This document shows, in pieces, positions 35,049 through 49,700 of a DNA stretch of 64,000 bases. The translations under genes and the position numbers were made by a program. The first letter of the stretch is position 1. Each line of letters begins with the position of its first letter. The stretch comes from Phoenix dactylifera (lineage: Eukaryota > Streptophyta > Magnoliopsida > Arecales > Arecaceae): positions 5,392,148-5,456,147 of the forward strand of contig NC_052401.1 of the NCBI RefSeq assembly GCF_009389715.1, in the 5' to 3' direction. Under the pieces are notes generated by a model. It was given only the letters and a program-made list of their open reading frames with translations. It searched no databases and was not told the DNA's origin.

Positions 35049-36952
35049 CACTACAAAAAAACTTATATTTACCGATGCTTTTTAGAGCATTTTCTGACGC
35101 TTATAAGCATCGGTAATTTCCATGCAGACGCTCTAATAAGTGTCGCAAAATCGTTGGTAGGTGTAAGGTGGAAATATTTTTTGCCGACGCTTATTGAAAG
35201 TGCTAGCAAAATGCGAACCTTTACCAACAGTTATAAGCGTCGGTATACTTCGGTTTCCACCGACGTTAATAAGCATCGGCAAAACTTCTATTTTCACCAA
35301 TGCTTAGTAGCGTCGGCAAAGCTTGAGCTCACGCTAACGTTTACAAGCGTCGACAATGCTGGAGTTTCCATCGATGCTTATTAGCGTCAGCAAAGCTTGG
35401 GCTCACGCCGATGTTTACAAGTGTCGGCAATGCTTGGGTTTCCGTCGATATTTATAAGCGCCGGCAATGGCCCAAGACTAGTCAACGGCTTGGGTATTGC
35501 TGACACTTATTTGCGTCGGCAATACTGATACTAACAACGCTTTAAAGCGTTGTTAGAATTATTTTTATAAAAAAATAAAATTCAAAAAGCTTGTAAATCC
35601 TGTACACATTATTTACCAAACATAGACATAATAAACATCCCATTGATAACAACAATCACATGTCGCAAACAAACATATCATTCAAAACATTTATATTATC
35701 ATATATGATGACATTTACATTGTCATTTTGCATTTACAATGTGCTTCAAAAACATAAAACACAAACATATCGAACTTCTAAATAAACTATATACGAGGTA
35801 ACATATATAGCTCAAGTCTCAACAACATCTTGCTAACAAATTATGTTTATTTTGAATTCTTAACAAAATAAGACTGTCTCTAGTTACTTCAGTAAAAGGA
35901 TGGTGCTCAGGATAAGGAAGTTGTCAAGGTTGAATAGTAGTCAAGGGAGCTGCCATTCGTGAGATTGGGAAGGTTGAATAGTTACAACCTTCCCATATGG
36001 GCTCAAGGCAAGGAGAAGAATAATCCTAAATCTGTGAGATTGGGAATATGTTACCATCACCTAATCTTAAACATATTTTAATTAATAGCTAAGTGAATAT
36101 AATTTCTCCATAGACTGAAAATGGGCTGAAACCTAAAACTAGGGCATAAAAACGAAACAACTAAAGAAAGCATCAGTGGCAACAAATCAGTAGTTCTAGA
36201 GAAGAACCGAAAAGATGCAACATCTGAAAATATATGTAGGTACAATCCAGAATTTAAAGATCGAAGCAAGAGAAGAAGATCCTAAACCTGGCCTTATCCT
36301 TGTCCTTGCCGGCTCCCAAAAAAGAAGCAACCGAACAAGATCTTCGGGCGGAGGCAAAGCTCGATCGAGGCTTGAGGGGAGGTCGATCGGCGCTAGAGAG
36401 GAAGGAGGAGGAGGGAGGAGGAAGGTCGATCGGTGTCGGAGAAGAGGCCGAGCTTGCGCCGAAGAGGAGGGAGCAGGAGATCGATCGGGCTAGGGCTCCA
36501 GAGAGGAGATCGATCGGGTCGGTAGCTGGGCACCGGAGAGAAGGAAAAGGGGGCTAGGGCTTGGAAAATGAGGGCTACAGGACGATCAAGCATTGGTTAA
36601 GTTGGGAGTTGGCCTTTGTCGATGCTTATAAGCGTCATCTTAGCTCCCAACCTCTGACGACGCTTATAAGCATCGTCTTAGGGGTTGCCTTATGATGCTT
36701 CTAAGCATCGTCCTTGGCTCGGCTCGGTTTGGACTCCGATGATACTTTTAAGCGTCGTCTAATCCCTTTCCTCCTGTTGCATTTGGCCTCCGATGACGTT
36801 AATAAGCGTCGTGCTTAAAAGCGTCGTCGTAGTTTTATATCGGCCGATGCTACTAAGAAGTGTCGGCAAATTTTAGTGTAGAGCCAAAATTACCGACGCT
36901 TCTTAGTAGCATTGGCATGTAAATATCGCTAGAGCCTTCTTCTATTGTAGTG
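35049..36952 (-). mobile_element. Non-autonomous CACTA (En/Spm) element
   Basis: The left end is CACTACAAAAAAAC and the right end is ...TTGTAGTG, the inverse terminus. Both flanks carry many 'gacgcttataagcgtcgg'-like subterminal hairpins (35070-35550 and 36620-36930). A second TAGTG lies at 36874-36878, so the right end may contain a nested or duplicated terminus. The GC-rich part at 36260-36580 is the inverted counterpart of the 5'-leader-like segment in the 18501 element, and the transposase region is absent. It therefore looks like a deletion derivative of the same family, in the opposite orientation. The bordering triplets (tta and cag) do not form a clean 3-bp target duplication. Confidence 0.78.
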
Positions 36953-39900
36953 CAGTTGCATGTATAGGTATTAGCTGTATAAAACTTGTACTAGACATCA
37001 ATGCATGCAAAACCCTTGACTGAGTAGGATGAAGAGGAGGCCATACTCGCAGGAGGATCTCATAACTACCGGGGACCTGGTAAGTCACTTCAAATAGGTC
37101 CAGATAGGGTTCTGAAGCAAGATCGACCACATTTAGAGTCAAGTCACACAACAAAGATTTTCATGGGCATAATTACATATACAATGCCTATTTTTGATTT
37201 TTTTTTTTTTTTAACTGGGAAACATTTTGAGTTCTCTAGCATGGCAACCATCTAATAACTCATAAAGATTCATGACATAACAATAAAATAAAGTTGATAT
37301 AAAGGTTTAGATGCCACCTCCAGACAATTAGCAATTTTTTTTTGTACAAAAATTCAGCCTCTTGCCCTATGTTCCACCTTCCTACAAAAACTCATGTTAG
37401 TATATTATTCTTTAGTTCCGAAAGATATTTAAGTTAATGGGATTTAGGGAAGTCATTCTTTCTCTACTTGGGTCAATTGAAAGTTGAGAGCTAGGACAAA
37501 GGGCACCAAAAGCAAAGCCTCTATGCATGTGGAGTGGGTGGAATTGAATTCAGGGTTGGAGATGCACCACCTTGAAGTATGCACTGCAATGTAACTATGC
37601 ATATAAAAGTTGTTGGAGAGATTATCAGGAATAGATGGTCTTGAAAATTTTGGAGCAAGAAAAAAAAAAAAGAAAAACAAGAAAACATGGAGTGAGAGTC
37701 AATTGAAAGAGCATGTTGGAATTTTAGAACTTCTAGTACTCTATCCGCTATTCAAAGAATAGAAAGATTGAAGTGGCGTCGAATTTGGAGGTGGTGTCAA
37801 ACCCCCCAAGTTTCCATTATAATAGTAGCTAGAGATAGATATACATGCTCCTTTGTAATATATAGGCAAGTTCATGCCGGACTTAATCCTCAACATCAAT
37901 ATATCTTTCATTCATGGATTGAGAACATGCTGTATAGAAGTTAATTCTTTGATTTTTCTATCAACCTGATTCTGGTTGATCGGGTAGAGAGCAAAATTTC
38001 TCAAGTGTAATTGCTGGTGAAATTAGGAGAGGGTGGGGTTCCATCATCAACCCAAAGATCTACTAAACCAAATCCCAACCTTTTATAAGAACCCAATTAT
38101 TGTAGGCACCCACTTTCGAAGAGAAGCTACAACTATGTTAAATAAAGTCCAGAGAACCGGATTGCAAGTTTATCTCCATATGTAGCCATATAAAATTCCT
38201 ACAACTCAGGTATGTTGCAGGTATTGACTTAGTTTAATAAATACAGTAGCATGATTTTAAAAACCTGCACATCCCACTCAAGTTAAGATACTCATATAAG
38301 CCTACAATTAACATACAAACCTAAACTTTTTGACCAAAATCAAAATTGACAAAATAACAAACATAAGCTTAATACTAATTAAGTTTGCAGTTCCAAAATT
38401 CTTTTGAGTACTGAACAGCCGACATTAAAATCACATTTTGATTACTTTAAAACCTTAACCAAGTTGGAGGATTATTATGGTGTTCATGCACCAATCTAGT
38501 CTCCGCAGCGGTCGGTTTGTCGGCCGTGGCCAAGTTGGTCTCCTACTTGACATTTTTCTTTTGGTGTTAACAGTAAGGATGCATGTGGTAGTCATAATGT
38601 TAGCAGAGTATACAACAAAGAATTTTAGGCGAAGGAAGGTCCGGTTTCAAACTGAGAGTTTTATCTCTGCAAAGATGATACCCTCAGGCTCTCTGGGTTC
38701 TTTCTTTTTTATTATTGTTAAGGGGCTGTTTCTGGTTTGAATGCTCCCAAGTTTGACCAGGCTATGGCGTGAAGCGAGGGGTCACATGATGTAGTTTCTT
38801 TCACCTTTTCCAAATGGTGAGAAGGACAAAAGTTGTGGCTCGTCAGTGTTGAGAATAAAGCTGAGATTCTGAGCTGGGGCTTTGCATGCAAGATTTGGCT
38901 ATAAAAAAAAGACCCCTTTCTGCCTTGTCTCAAGAAAAAGGAATCAATTCTTAAGTTAGTTCCACATTCTACATGAACCTCACTAAAGTAATCTCCCAAG
39001 AGCGAATCTAAATTATTCTACATGTTGCCTTGGTCTAACCTGCAACTTCTGTAACCAAAAGTGTTAGCTTGAGTGCATATAGGAGAAATAAAAGTAGGGG
39101 AATAATCAAGTTAGGTCAGACCAGATACGGATGATGTCGGATATGATAAGTCAAAAATTTATCAACCCAATTCCGGTCTTTTAATTAACTGGACAAAAAT
39201 GCAAACTTAAATCTGATTATTTTATAAATAAATAATCTAATTCGGTCTAGAGAAGGTTGAGCCAAGTTAAACGAATTGCGAAAAGGTAATTGCACCGATA
39301 TAATTATTTAAAACTTCTTATATTGAGTATTTGTCTCTTCTTAGGTAAGTAGAAGACAACATGATCTGATGCTGTCTCAACACCAAAGCAAGTTGAGTGG
39401 ATCACCAACCAAAGGCCCTAAATGACTAGGAGACTACACCCAACTGCATTCCTTGAGCCATGTCCCAATGCACCATATCACATCAACCACATGATAAAGG
39501 TGACGCACCACTTCATGGAGCATGGGTCAAACGATCACCCTCATATACGAGTTGTAGGCATCCATTGCTGTGACACAAACTCCTCTCTAGATCTATAGTC
39601 TTATGATATTTCTGAAAATAAATCATTTTATCTTGGCTGTATTCGTACACGTTATATATGATACTTCCGTTTTTAGCAAAAAAAAAAAATATATTTTGCT
39701 TAGGTTTTGAACGCATCGACAGAAAGAAACAATAGAGCGCAGCAAAAGTGCATTTTGCAAATTATTCAAATAAAAAATATATTTTTAATAAAACTTATAC
39801 TATACAAGCATTAATATGAACTTAATTAAGCATGTTTAAGCTATGAAAACAGGAGATGCCCAGTGCAAGAAACATTTTTTTTTTTTCAAAGAAAAGCTAG

Positions 39901-40770
39901 CTGCAAGGGCACATCCATACAACAATTTTTTAAAGCCATACTCACCACCATAGTGAAAACATAAAAGGTTGATGATAATAATACAAGTAGCCATTTTTTC
40001 CCTATTTAATGAAGTACCAAAAAGTTATGACTTCAGATAGATCATTGGTGTCTCAGTAGGACAGAGACCAAATGGAAACTAATAATAAGTCAGAGATGTG
40101 GAAAGCCTCCTGTTCAGATAAAGTCTAGCAACTGCTGATTTCCATTTAGTAGTACCTTGTTCATAAATATCACTTAAATTTTCTGCAGCAAAGAGTACAT
40201 TGAGATCCTCACTGCAATTGGTAGTCTAGTATATATCCAAGCATTAAAACCTCTGTCTTGTTGGTTCAGTGGAGCCAATGTAAAGGCTTTCATTGCATAA
40301 CTAGTTTGAAACTTCTCCCTGCTCCGGCCTCAAGGACTGATCCTATCCAAGGCAGTGCTGCCCAGAAGGCTAGCAAAAGAGGGAGTTTTTAAAAAGCATT
40401 GAAATAGATTGGATAGTCATTTGTCCTAGGAATGTTTTAGAAAAGTCAAGCCTTAACATACTTATGAGTAGAAAATCTAAAGCCTAGATTAGAAATTCAA
40501 ACTTCTTAATTAGTATAGTTTGGGTTCAGACCAATTCTCAAGAAACATGGCTTGTAGACTGTCCATTTTACCATGATAACAATAAACTTGGAAAATTACA
40601 ATGGAAAAGCTTGCTGAAATGTCATAATATTACAATGTTGATCATTGTGAGACTCACAGCCGCGGTCGCACAAGTTTAGGAAATAATTTATTTGCTAAAA
40701 TTAACTTGAATAGATATTATTTGAACTAATATAGAAGAGCCTAGTGTACATAAAATACAAAGGGAGGCCC
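36953..40770. other. Intergenic, HINT3 downstream side
   Basis: The sequence is AT-rich with poly-A and poly-T runs. No domain, repeat pair or RNA gene was recognised. A frame on minus at 36942-37154 has no similarity I can name. The bases just below 40771 should hold the HINT3 3' untranslated region. Confidence 0.45.
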
Positions 40771-43700
40771 CTAATCTTCTTGCACACACCTTGGGAGCAT
40801 GAGTCCAAGAGTTCTGCAACTATCACTAGAAACAGGAGAAAGCCGTTCTTGAATGCAGTTCACAAGATTGACAGTTTCCTGGTTCCATTGTAAGGGCTGC
40901 CTTCTACAGCTCTGAAAATTTTATGAGTCAAAATCAGTGGATTAACTTAAGCCAAGATGAGCGTAGCGTCAATCCTCTTACCTCAGAAGACCATAGATGG
41001 TCGCCTGCTTTACGAGGAATTATGTGGAAATGAGTCTGCAGTTATGATACATTGTGTGAGATGCATCAGATAGATGAAAAATATATTACAATTATCGTGC
41101 TCTTCTGTTTAAAATTGAATTAAAAAAATATCAACATACATGAAATATTACTTGTCCTGCAGCTAACCCGTTGTTGACCAGCAAATTGAAAGAATCTGCA
41201 AAATCACGTAACCACGTTCAAGGAAAACCAAACTCTTAAGAACAAGCAATTGATGGATATTCAAGAGTATTCTGATCGAGGATAATCCATATACTTTTCC
41301 CCCTTAATTTAACCATTTTCCTAAGAAAATGGCTTCAGGGGGAGGCTTTGCTGTTATTAAGATTTTGAAGAACTAGTTTTGGCCAAAGCTGCTGGTCCCT
41401 ATCACTTGTGATTTGTAAAGTTTTCACATAGTGCCATTTTTAAACACTATGGCATGGAAGAATAGGAGCATGAAGAACAACCAAAAATCTAGTTCAGCGC
41501 AAAGAAGGAAAGCCAAACGGAAGAAATTTTGTCCCTCAAGAGTTACAGTACACAAAATCTGTCAGAGGGAGATGGAACAAACATAGCTTAGGAAAAGAAA
41601 AGACCCAACCCTTAGGAAAGAAAAACAACCAATGACATAAAACATGACTTCAAATAATGTTAAAAGAAGACTGAAGAAGGGAATCAATAGAGACCTCAAA
41701 TCACCTGGTTGCAGTTTACACCCCTATTTTGGAAAATTGTTAGGGCTTGCGGTTGTGCCAGGCTGATAAAAAGATATCTGAGTGGCAAAGGGGCCTGTAC
41801 TCTCAAAGGCCATACATAGTAGAAACTTTCCATCCAAAGGATGATGGCAAGATCTAAACTGGTACAATGTACCCCTTTGACAAGGCAACCATCAAGGAAG
41901 GTAGATAATCCCTATCATCCTATGCTCTAAGTTAACAATATTCAGAAATACCTTGTGTAGATATTAAATAAAAATAAAAATAAAAACCAATGATACTGAA
42001 ATTAATGATCTTCCCAATACTGGATAGCATGATTGAGCAGCCAAATTCTCGAAATTTGATAAGATATGTTGATGACAGTATTTTAATTTAGGAAGATGCA
42101 AGTTGCATGCAATGCTGGAGATAGGTTAATAATGAGTCAATATACCAAAAAATATCATGATCAATCTCCAGTGCATGGTGACATTGCAACAACATGATCA
42201 TGACACCGAGCAAATATTGATGCAAAGTTGAAAGGGCTGCAGGCATGCAATGAAAGTCCACTAATAAGAACCGAAGTCACTATATTATAAAATATACAAG
42301 TATGTTGATAATGTACAAACTAAGCATATTGTTTGTTGTTACATTTGACAGATTTGCCTCCAAATGCCTAGGCGAACCATGAGAGAAAGCATGATTTTTC
42401 ACATGTACGTGTGGGTGTGAATGCACATATCTGTCTGTATGCCTGTCTATTTGTATGCGAGTATATATGTAGACATGCATGCAATCTTCATTTTCATTAG
42501 GTCCAATAAGATGTATCCTCGTTCACATTAGCATCCATTCATCGTGAGGTTTAATGAAACCAAACTGGATTACAAAGACAAATCATCTTGCATTGGACAA
42601 GAGCAACAATAACTTTTAAGTGCTGAACAAGTGGTGCCAATAGGCCTTTAATCAAGACACCATATTTGAAACCCAAAACCAACAAATCAAACAACCAAGG
42701 AAGATTAGTAATAGCTAAGTTCAATGACAAATATGTTATTACTCCCTTCTTTTATTAGTTTACAGAAGATTCTAAAAATTACAATGTATTTTTTAATTGT
42801 TAACAAAAACTTATACAATATGTTCACTTTGTATTGCTTTAAATTGGAGTGTCCATTTGATAATAACACAAATTTGATAATGGAATGAAGAAGGTGAATG
42901 AAAGGATGCACGAGTAACTCTTATATTAAGTCAAATGCCTAGCCAATCGCCCGGGCTACATCTCAATTCTGCCCGGGCAGTCGGCCAACCATCAGTACAA
43001 TAAGGAGGATAATTAACAATAAAGACGTTTCTTACACTGTTTACTGTGTTTGTAAAGAACTTAAAATTTTCCAGTCAACGAGCTTTTATTAGGATAACAA
43101 TCAAAGATTCGAATGCCAGAAGAGCTGAAGTTGTTCCCCACTTTGCCACTTGTCTTATCTCATCTAGAGAAATAATCAGACAGGATATTACATGGAAACC
43201 TTCATTCTCTATTTCATCAAATATAAAAGAGGCAAACATACTAAAAGTAGTACTCACAATCACAACAGGAAACAAATTCTAACATGGCAAGCATAACCTT
43301 AGACAGATATATTAAATTTGACCTACCGCATTGAGTAGCTTTCATAATTGCATTGCCAAGAAATGGTATCTTGGAACACATGGCTGCTATTACCTGCATT
43401 TGAAATACTAAATGTGACCTCAACAATTCGCTACAGGTATCCATTTTTCATTTCCTTTTTCTTTATTGATGATTATTAATTGCAGACTTATGGCAACAAG
43501 ATCTTGGATCTAACCATGTAACAGAGGTTAAAAGAGTTGATTATATAATATTAATTTTGAGAAGAGGGTTTAGAACAGCAAAATCAATGAAAAAGAAAGA
43601 AACTATCCATGAAGTACTAGCCAATAAAGAAAGAATTAAATTCAGTTAAACAACATGCAGTCATGATAATGGAAAACTATCTAACAAGCAATTCCTAAAC

Positions 43701-46700
43701 CAGGTTTATTTTGACATTATTATTTATTTCAGACAGAACCAAATACAAATACAATTCTTAATAATGTATTTGCTAAGAAAGAAGTATAAAAAATTAAAAT
43801 GGGGATTAACCAACAATTGTTTGTAGTTATCTGCCCTGCAAACTTGATAAGATACAGGACAATGAACTACATATTATGATGTAGTTGATCTATAAATACT
43901 GACCCAGAATGTTGATTATCTAAGCAGATTGTGAATGCAAAGTTTATATAGATAAAAAAGATTATCCATTCACTTTTTAAGAGAACAGTTTAGGAAGTAC
44001 CACCTTTTACTGTGGTGCATGTGATACTTATTCTGAAGGATGACCAAATATTACCATCTGATTAACAAGCCAAAGTGTGTTTATACATAACCAGCTTATC
44101 ATAGTGACATGACAAAAAATATCTTGAAATCTTCTATACTGATGACATATGTAAGGGAATTCAGCAATGGACATGACAAGCAATTAAAGTTGGATGACCA
44201 ATGGATGAATAAGGGGAACTTGTCTTCAGCAGATCTAGAATAAAATGAGTATATTTAATTCAAAGAGGATCTGATCATGCATATGATCAGTTTGTAAGTG
44301 ATGATCTGAAATACTAGCATACTCAAGGACCCACAGACATTCAAAACTAATCTTTCTAAATATTCAAAAGCATCAAAACGAAAGAAGAAAGTTCACATTC
44401 TTCATACAAGCTAAATAAGATGCTCATTGATAAGTATCTACTGTTATGACTTGATCAAAATAATAACATGCATCTATTACTGGAGGTCTCCTCCTACCCC
44501 AAACTTTGTAGTCCCTTGTCTCATTAATAAATTTGTATGCATTTCTTACTTCAATAAATGTTCTAGAAGGTTCGGAACCCAAAATTATGACCCATTAAAA
44601 TAGTATCCCTTTACCCTGTTCATCACCTTCTAACCATGGTCTGACGAACCGACCTGTACCGGCCGGATCGGGCCGTATCGGACTGGTCCGGCAAGTAACG
44701 GGTACACCGGAGCCGTAGAAATTGGTACAGACCGAACCCAGCCGGAGCCGGAGAAGACGATGAGGAGAGAGAGAGCGGGGAAGAGAGGGAGGGAGGAGAG
44801 GCCTCCGCCGCCCGCGGAGGGCCGTGAGAGGCCGGCAGAGGCCAAGGGGGGGCGGGGGAGCTCGCGGGGGCCCAGTGGAGACCGCAAAAAAAAATATAGA
44901 ATTTTTAAGTCGATTTGCCGACTTCACTTAAAAATTCTATATTTTTTCTACGGCCGCAGCCTCGGCCTCTGCGGGCTCAACCGCCCCCCGGCCTCCGCCA
45001 CCCCCCCACGGCCCTCCGCGGACGGCCCGCGGACGGCCTCTCCTCTCCTCCCTCTCGCCCCCGCTCGCTCTTTCGTTCTCTTCTTCTTCCCTGGCTCCGG
45101 CGGAGAAGAGTGTTCCGGTTCGGTACCGATTTAAACCGGTACAAACCGGAACCATACCGGTCCAGTAGGCGACTAGTATGCCTACCGGTACCGGTACAGC
45201 GAACCTTGCTTCCAATTCTTTCTTTTCTCCCTTCTCCATATCCATCACTCTCACTTCCCTAGAGTTTAGTAACATATATGGAAGTCCGCTATCCTGTCAT
45301 ATTAAACCCCCTAAAGAGCTCTTAGTCGCCAACATCTTGAAGCCTCCAAAACCTCACCCAGTTTCATCAGTTTGCCATCAATTATCAACATTAAGACTAG
45401 CCATAAGGTGCACCCGAGAATAAACCTCTTCACTCATCACCTCAGTTGATAGAACAGAAGTTATAGGCAGTATGAACAAGGACTCAAGGAGTTTGTCATA
45501 AGTAACTCTTCTAACAAAGGATAAACCCTCTTTTTAGCAATAATTAGAAGCATATTTGCATAGCAAGCATAAGAACATTTTTTCCCATACGCAATATGCA
45601 AGCTGCCACAATTGTTATAGCAGAAAAACCCAAATTGCAGCAAATAGGTCCTGTTGTAACCCATGCTGCAATGGCACATCAAAAAACCTTCCCCAGTGAT
45701 GTGAATAACCAAGCAGTTGACACTGCATCAAACTGCAGATGTCCCTAGTAGTATGCTTTCTCCCTAAAAACCTCATTCTAATCTACAGCATTTCATGATA
45801 TGAATGCTCCTAGGGAGAATAGATTTTGAAACTTTCACTTCCAAGTAGCTTAGCATCTCATATTTGAGAGAATTCATTAAGTTAAGAAAAGAAAGGAAAG
45901 TTTGAGAGAATAGAAAGAAAATTACATCTAGAGTGTTCAACATAAGTCAGAATTGTAACCCGGATCATTCAAAATCTAACTCCAGTGTCTCATTTTTATA
46001 AATTAAAAATTTAACATCCAGCAGTCAAAAAAGAGCAGTAAAAGCTGATATAGTTAGCTTGACACATCTATATCACATATGACATATATTTGCATTGGCA
46101 GAAGAAACAATTTTGTAGCCGCTAAAATTCCTTTCAAATTCTTGTTATCTCCCATTTTCAAATTATTTTTCTTATCATAGTTTCAGAACAAAAATATGAT
46201 TATCCTCTTCAGAAATTCCATATGATGACAGTGAAATCTATACTAAAGGTTCGTCCAAAACTTCAACCACCATAATTAATAGAGACTACATCAGGCAGAC
46301 ATTTTGTTGTACCTAACTCTTTTTCAACCACAACTCTAAGGCATGCTAAAGCACATGCACACTCACAAGCCTGAAAATACATATACATGTACGTAAATAC
46401 ATATATATGTTCATCCATAATAAGAACTAATATATGTTTTTTGACCATTTGATGCATAGGCTAAGGGTCTTCAAATCACATGACTTTTGGTGTGTAAGCA
46501 ATTTGGAGGTATTAGATCATATCTAGCAGCTTGGATCATTGATGTGAGATCCTCATCATCCAATCTAGACCTGGTTGGATCTGAGTAGAGATCTACTAAA
46601 GTGTAGCCAAGTTTACCTATATATATCCAAAGTTTTCCTCCACAATTTAGGTGACAACTCAATATTCTCCTCAAGTGGGCTGATAAAAATAGAAAAGCTT

Positions 46701-49700
46701 GACACATCATCACCCAAATTATAATTTGCCTTCATTCAATTAATGTGGGTGCTAGAGCAGCTAGTCCATGAAGTGAAAGATACGGATCCTCATGACCATA
46801 TCCCATGATTTCTTTTTTATATAGACATTAATTTATTGAATTAGGAAAAGCATATGACAGGGTCCAGCAGCATACTGAAGCGATATCTATGCAAATACAC
46901 GCAGAAAGAAAACAAATGAAAGTCAGAGAGAGTTTATTTACTGATGTACATAGAGAACATTTAAGTAACTTGATATGGTTTTCTTTTTTCTATAGTATGC
47001 TCAGTGAAAGCATAAACTTAATTACTGTCTTGTTCAACCTCATTCAAGAAGTTAATTTCATAGATTGCATAAAATTCTCACAAGTGAAAAGTTGACAGTG
47101 TCCGAAATCAAGTGTTGTGCACTGACAAATGTAGCAAGCTCTTATATGAATGATGGGAAAGACTCACAGGAGGAGGAGTTGCTTCGAGAGAAGGAAAATG
47201 TGATTTTGGAATGATAAGAGAGTGCCTACAAAAGGAAATATGAGAAACAATCAAGAAATATAATCACAACGAGTAGATATTCCAATAGATTTCAGATATT
47301 AGAAAACAAATCGAACCAAGTTTAAAGTGCATATTTTCCTTTATCACAATATGAAACATCTGCTATTAATATTGATGCTTGTTTAGTTGTTGGTTTTCCA
47401 TGTTATGAAAACAGATTCACAAAAACAACCTAAAATTTAGTCTCTTAGAGATGTTGAGCCTAATTCTCATAAAAAGTTAAATATCATTACTATGAGATTA
47501 ATAAAAAGAAAACCCAAAGCCCCCAGTCCACCCCCTTCCCTTCCTGTTTTTTGACTAAACTGAAAGTCCAGTTTTTCAAAAGAAAAATTGATTAATACTT
47601 GCAATAAGAGCTTATTCTAAGAAATCCACATCAAACTTCAGCATGACAAACAAGCTTTAGATTATCTATCAAGGACCGAGAAGGAAAAAAAATCCAAAAA
47701 AAACTAATTTTACAAATCACACAAAAACTAGAACAAGATGAAAGTTAGATGGTGCATATAGAAGAAACATTTAATTTACTATGTTTCGAATTATTCCATA
47801 CAGATTCAACATGAAATGTTTTTACTGATTTATAATTAGGAAATGAAGAACTACATAAGACAGAACCAATAATATCATTTCACTTGATGAAGGGCTTCCA
47901 ATGCCTTTCAGCAATGACACTAGACCGTCCTCCAATAGTTACTTATTTTGCTTTTTAAAAAATAAAAATTCTAAAACAATAAACTAGAAAGCACTTTACC
48001 CATAACTCAATGGATTGGAATCCAAAATGCATAGGCATACATCATCTTCATAAAGCTGCAAATAGAAAAATTTCAGTAAGCAATCAGTATGAAGACAACC
48101 CACTTCTGTTGCAATATACCAATTTCAAAATAAAAATTCTTAATCCGTAATCTGATGATGCAAACCCAAGATATGGAATCCTAATCATGTTGACATACCA
48201 TGTGGAAAATAAGAAATATTAGATAACAAACAAAAACAATTTCATGATGAATAGAAGGAAGAAACAAAAGCAGAAGTTCACTACTATATGTGCATAAGTC
48301 TTCAAGTATTAAGAAAAGGAGCTGAGTTCAATGATTTTCTCAAATCTAATAAACTACATAGTTTCATCATCTTCATTATTTACGATGATATCTATTTAAA
48401 GGTATATACATTTCTAGGATTTGAATTTGCAAGTCTGGCAAGCTGACACTTTTCAACTCACCGCATCTCCTCTTATTTTGGATAGACACCTAGAGTCCAA
48501 ATATTATTGGTTGTCTTTTTGTGGTTCTCCACGATCTAACCCTCAATTCATATAATTCTAAATGCTTCTTCTAGTGCTCTCACATCCAATTATTGTTTAA
48601 GCTCTTGGTAGCTATTAATATTTCTGTTTCAGCACAAGTTTTAACCACTACAAAGTGGAATGTTTCAATGAATACTGGCTGGAACCAAAACAAGCTAACA
48701 TTGATGTAAATCAAGATTCTTTTTCATGAAGTTCACCTTGAATGACAATATTTCTAGATAAAAAGCCTTTGGACAAGCATAATGAATTCTCTTGAATTAC
48801 CCTAAACCATGTCAAAATTGTCCCAGTGTCAGTTTAGAGCAAGAATTTTTCAGTTATCAAGGACTAAAATGCTGCCCAATCTGGTAGGCATGAACCACCA
48901 TGTATTGTGCCAGTGCATGCCAAGCATGGCAATATCATGGTACATACCATGCCAATGGCAATCTGGCACAGCACCAGCACGAACACTTGGGAATTAGTTC
49001 GTAATGCAAGGCCATTTGAAACAATATGTTTATGTTTCAGTCACATGTAATCAAGCCATCTTTCCTAGCTATAACTAACATTCACCTAAATGTTCTCATC
49101 TCCACAAGATTCATATTACATGCATCCGGATTATCTTCATTTCCAAACACGTAAATGGACCTCCTTTGTCTTATATAACTTTCAAATATGTCATAAGGCA
49201 TCACAAGATAAACAAGCATCTTATAATTCCATCCAGCCAGTATCATTTCTCTAACGATTTGACCTGTCTTGCTGTTATATGTATTGCAGACCCAAGATTG
49301 TAAAAATGCTTACATCAATGAATCCATTGCAATCAGTTTTTTCTAAGGCTTCAATCACATTTCAATTACCATATAAATTGCATGATATGCTTTCTAATTT
49401 GCTCCCTTTTAGACTTCTATTTTCCAAAACTTTCTTCCATGAGTTTAAATGAGAATGTACTCCATTTCCATCTCATCAGCAACTATATTAACAATCAGTT
49501 CATTTAGAAGCATAATGAGATAAAGCCTTAAGGTTAAATTTTTCATAAGATCCTACCACCACCGTTCATGATCTTGCAAAGGGCTAACCAAAAGACCTGC
49601 TATTGCTTCTTCAGAATATGATTGCATCCATGATCATTACATACCTCTTCAAAGGATTATTTTCACTACCCATTAAACTTCAATAGCATCGTGACATATT

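Noticed and set aside
44595..45275. Proline- and arginine-rich frames of 85-124 codons
   Set aside because: They come from a GC-rich palindrome, appear on both strands and show no family similarity.
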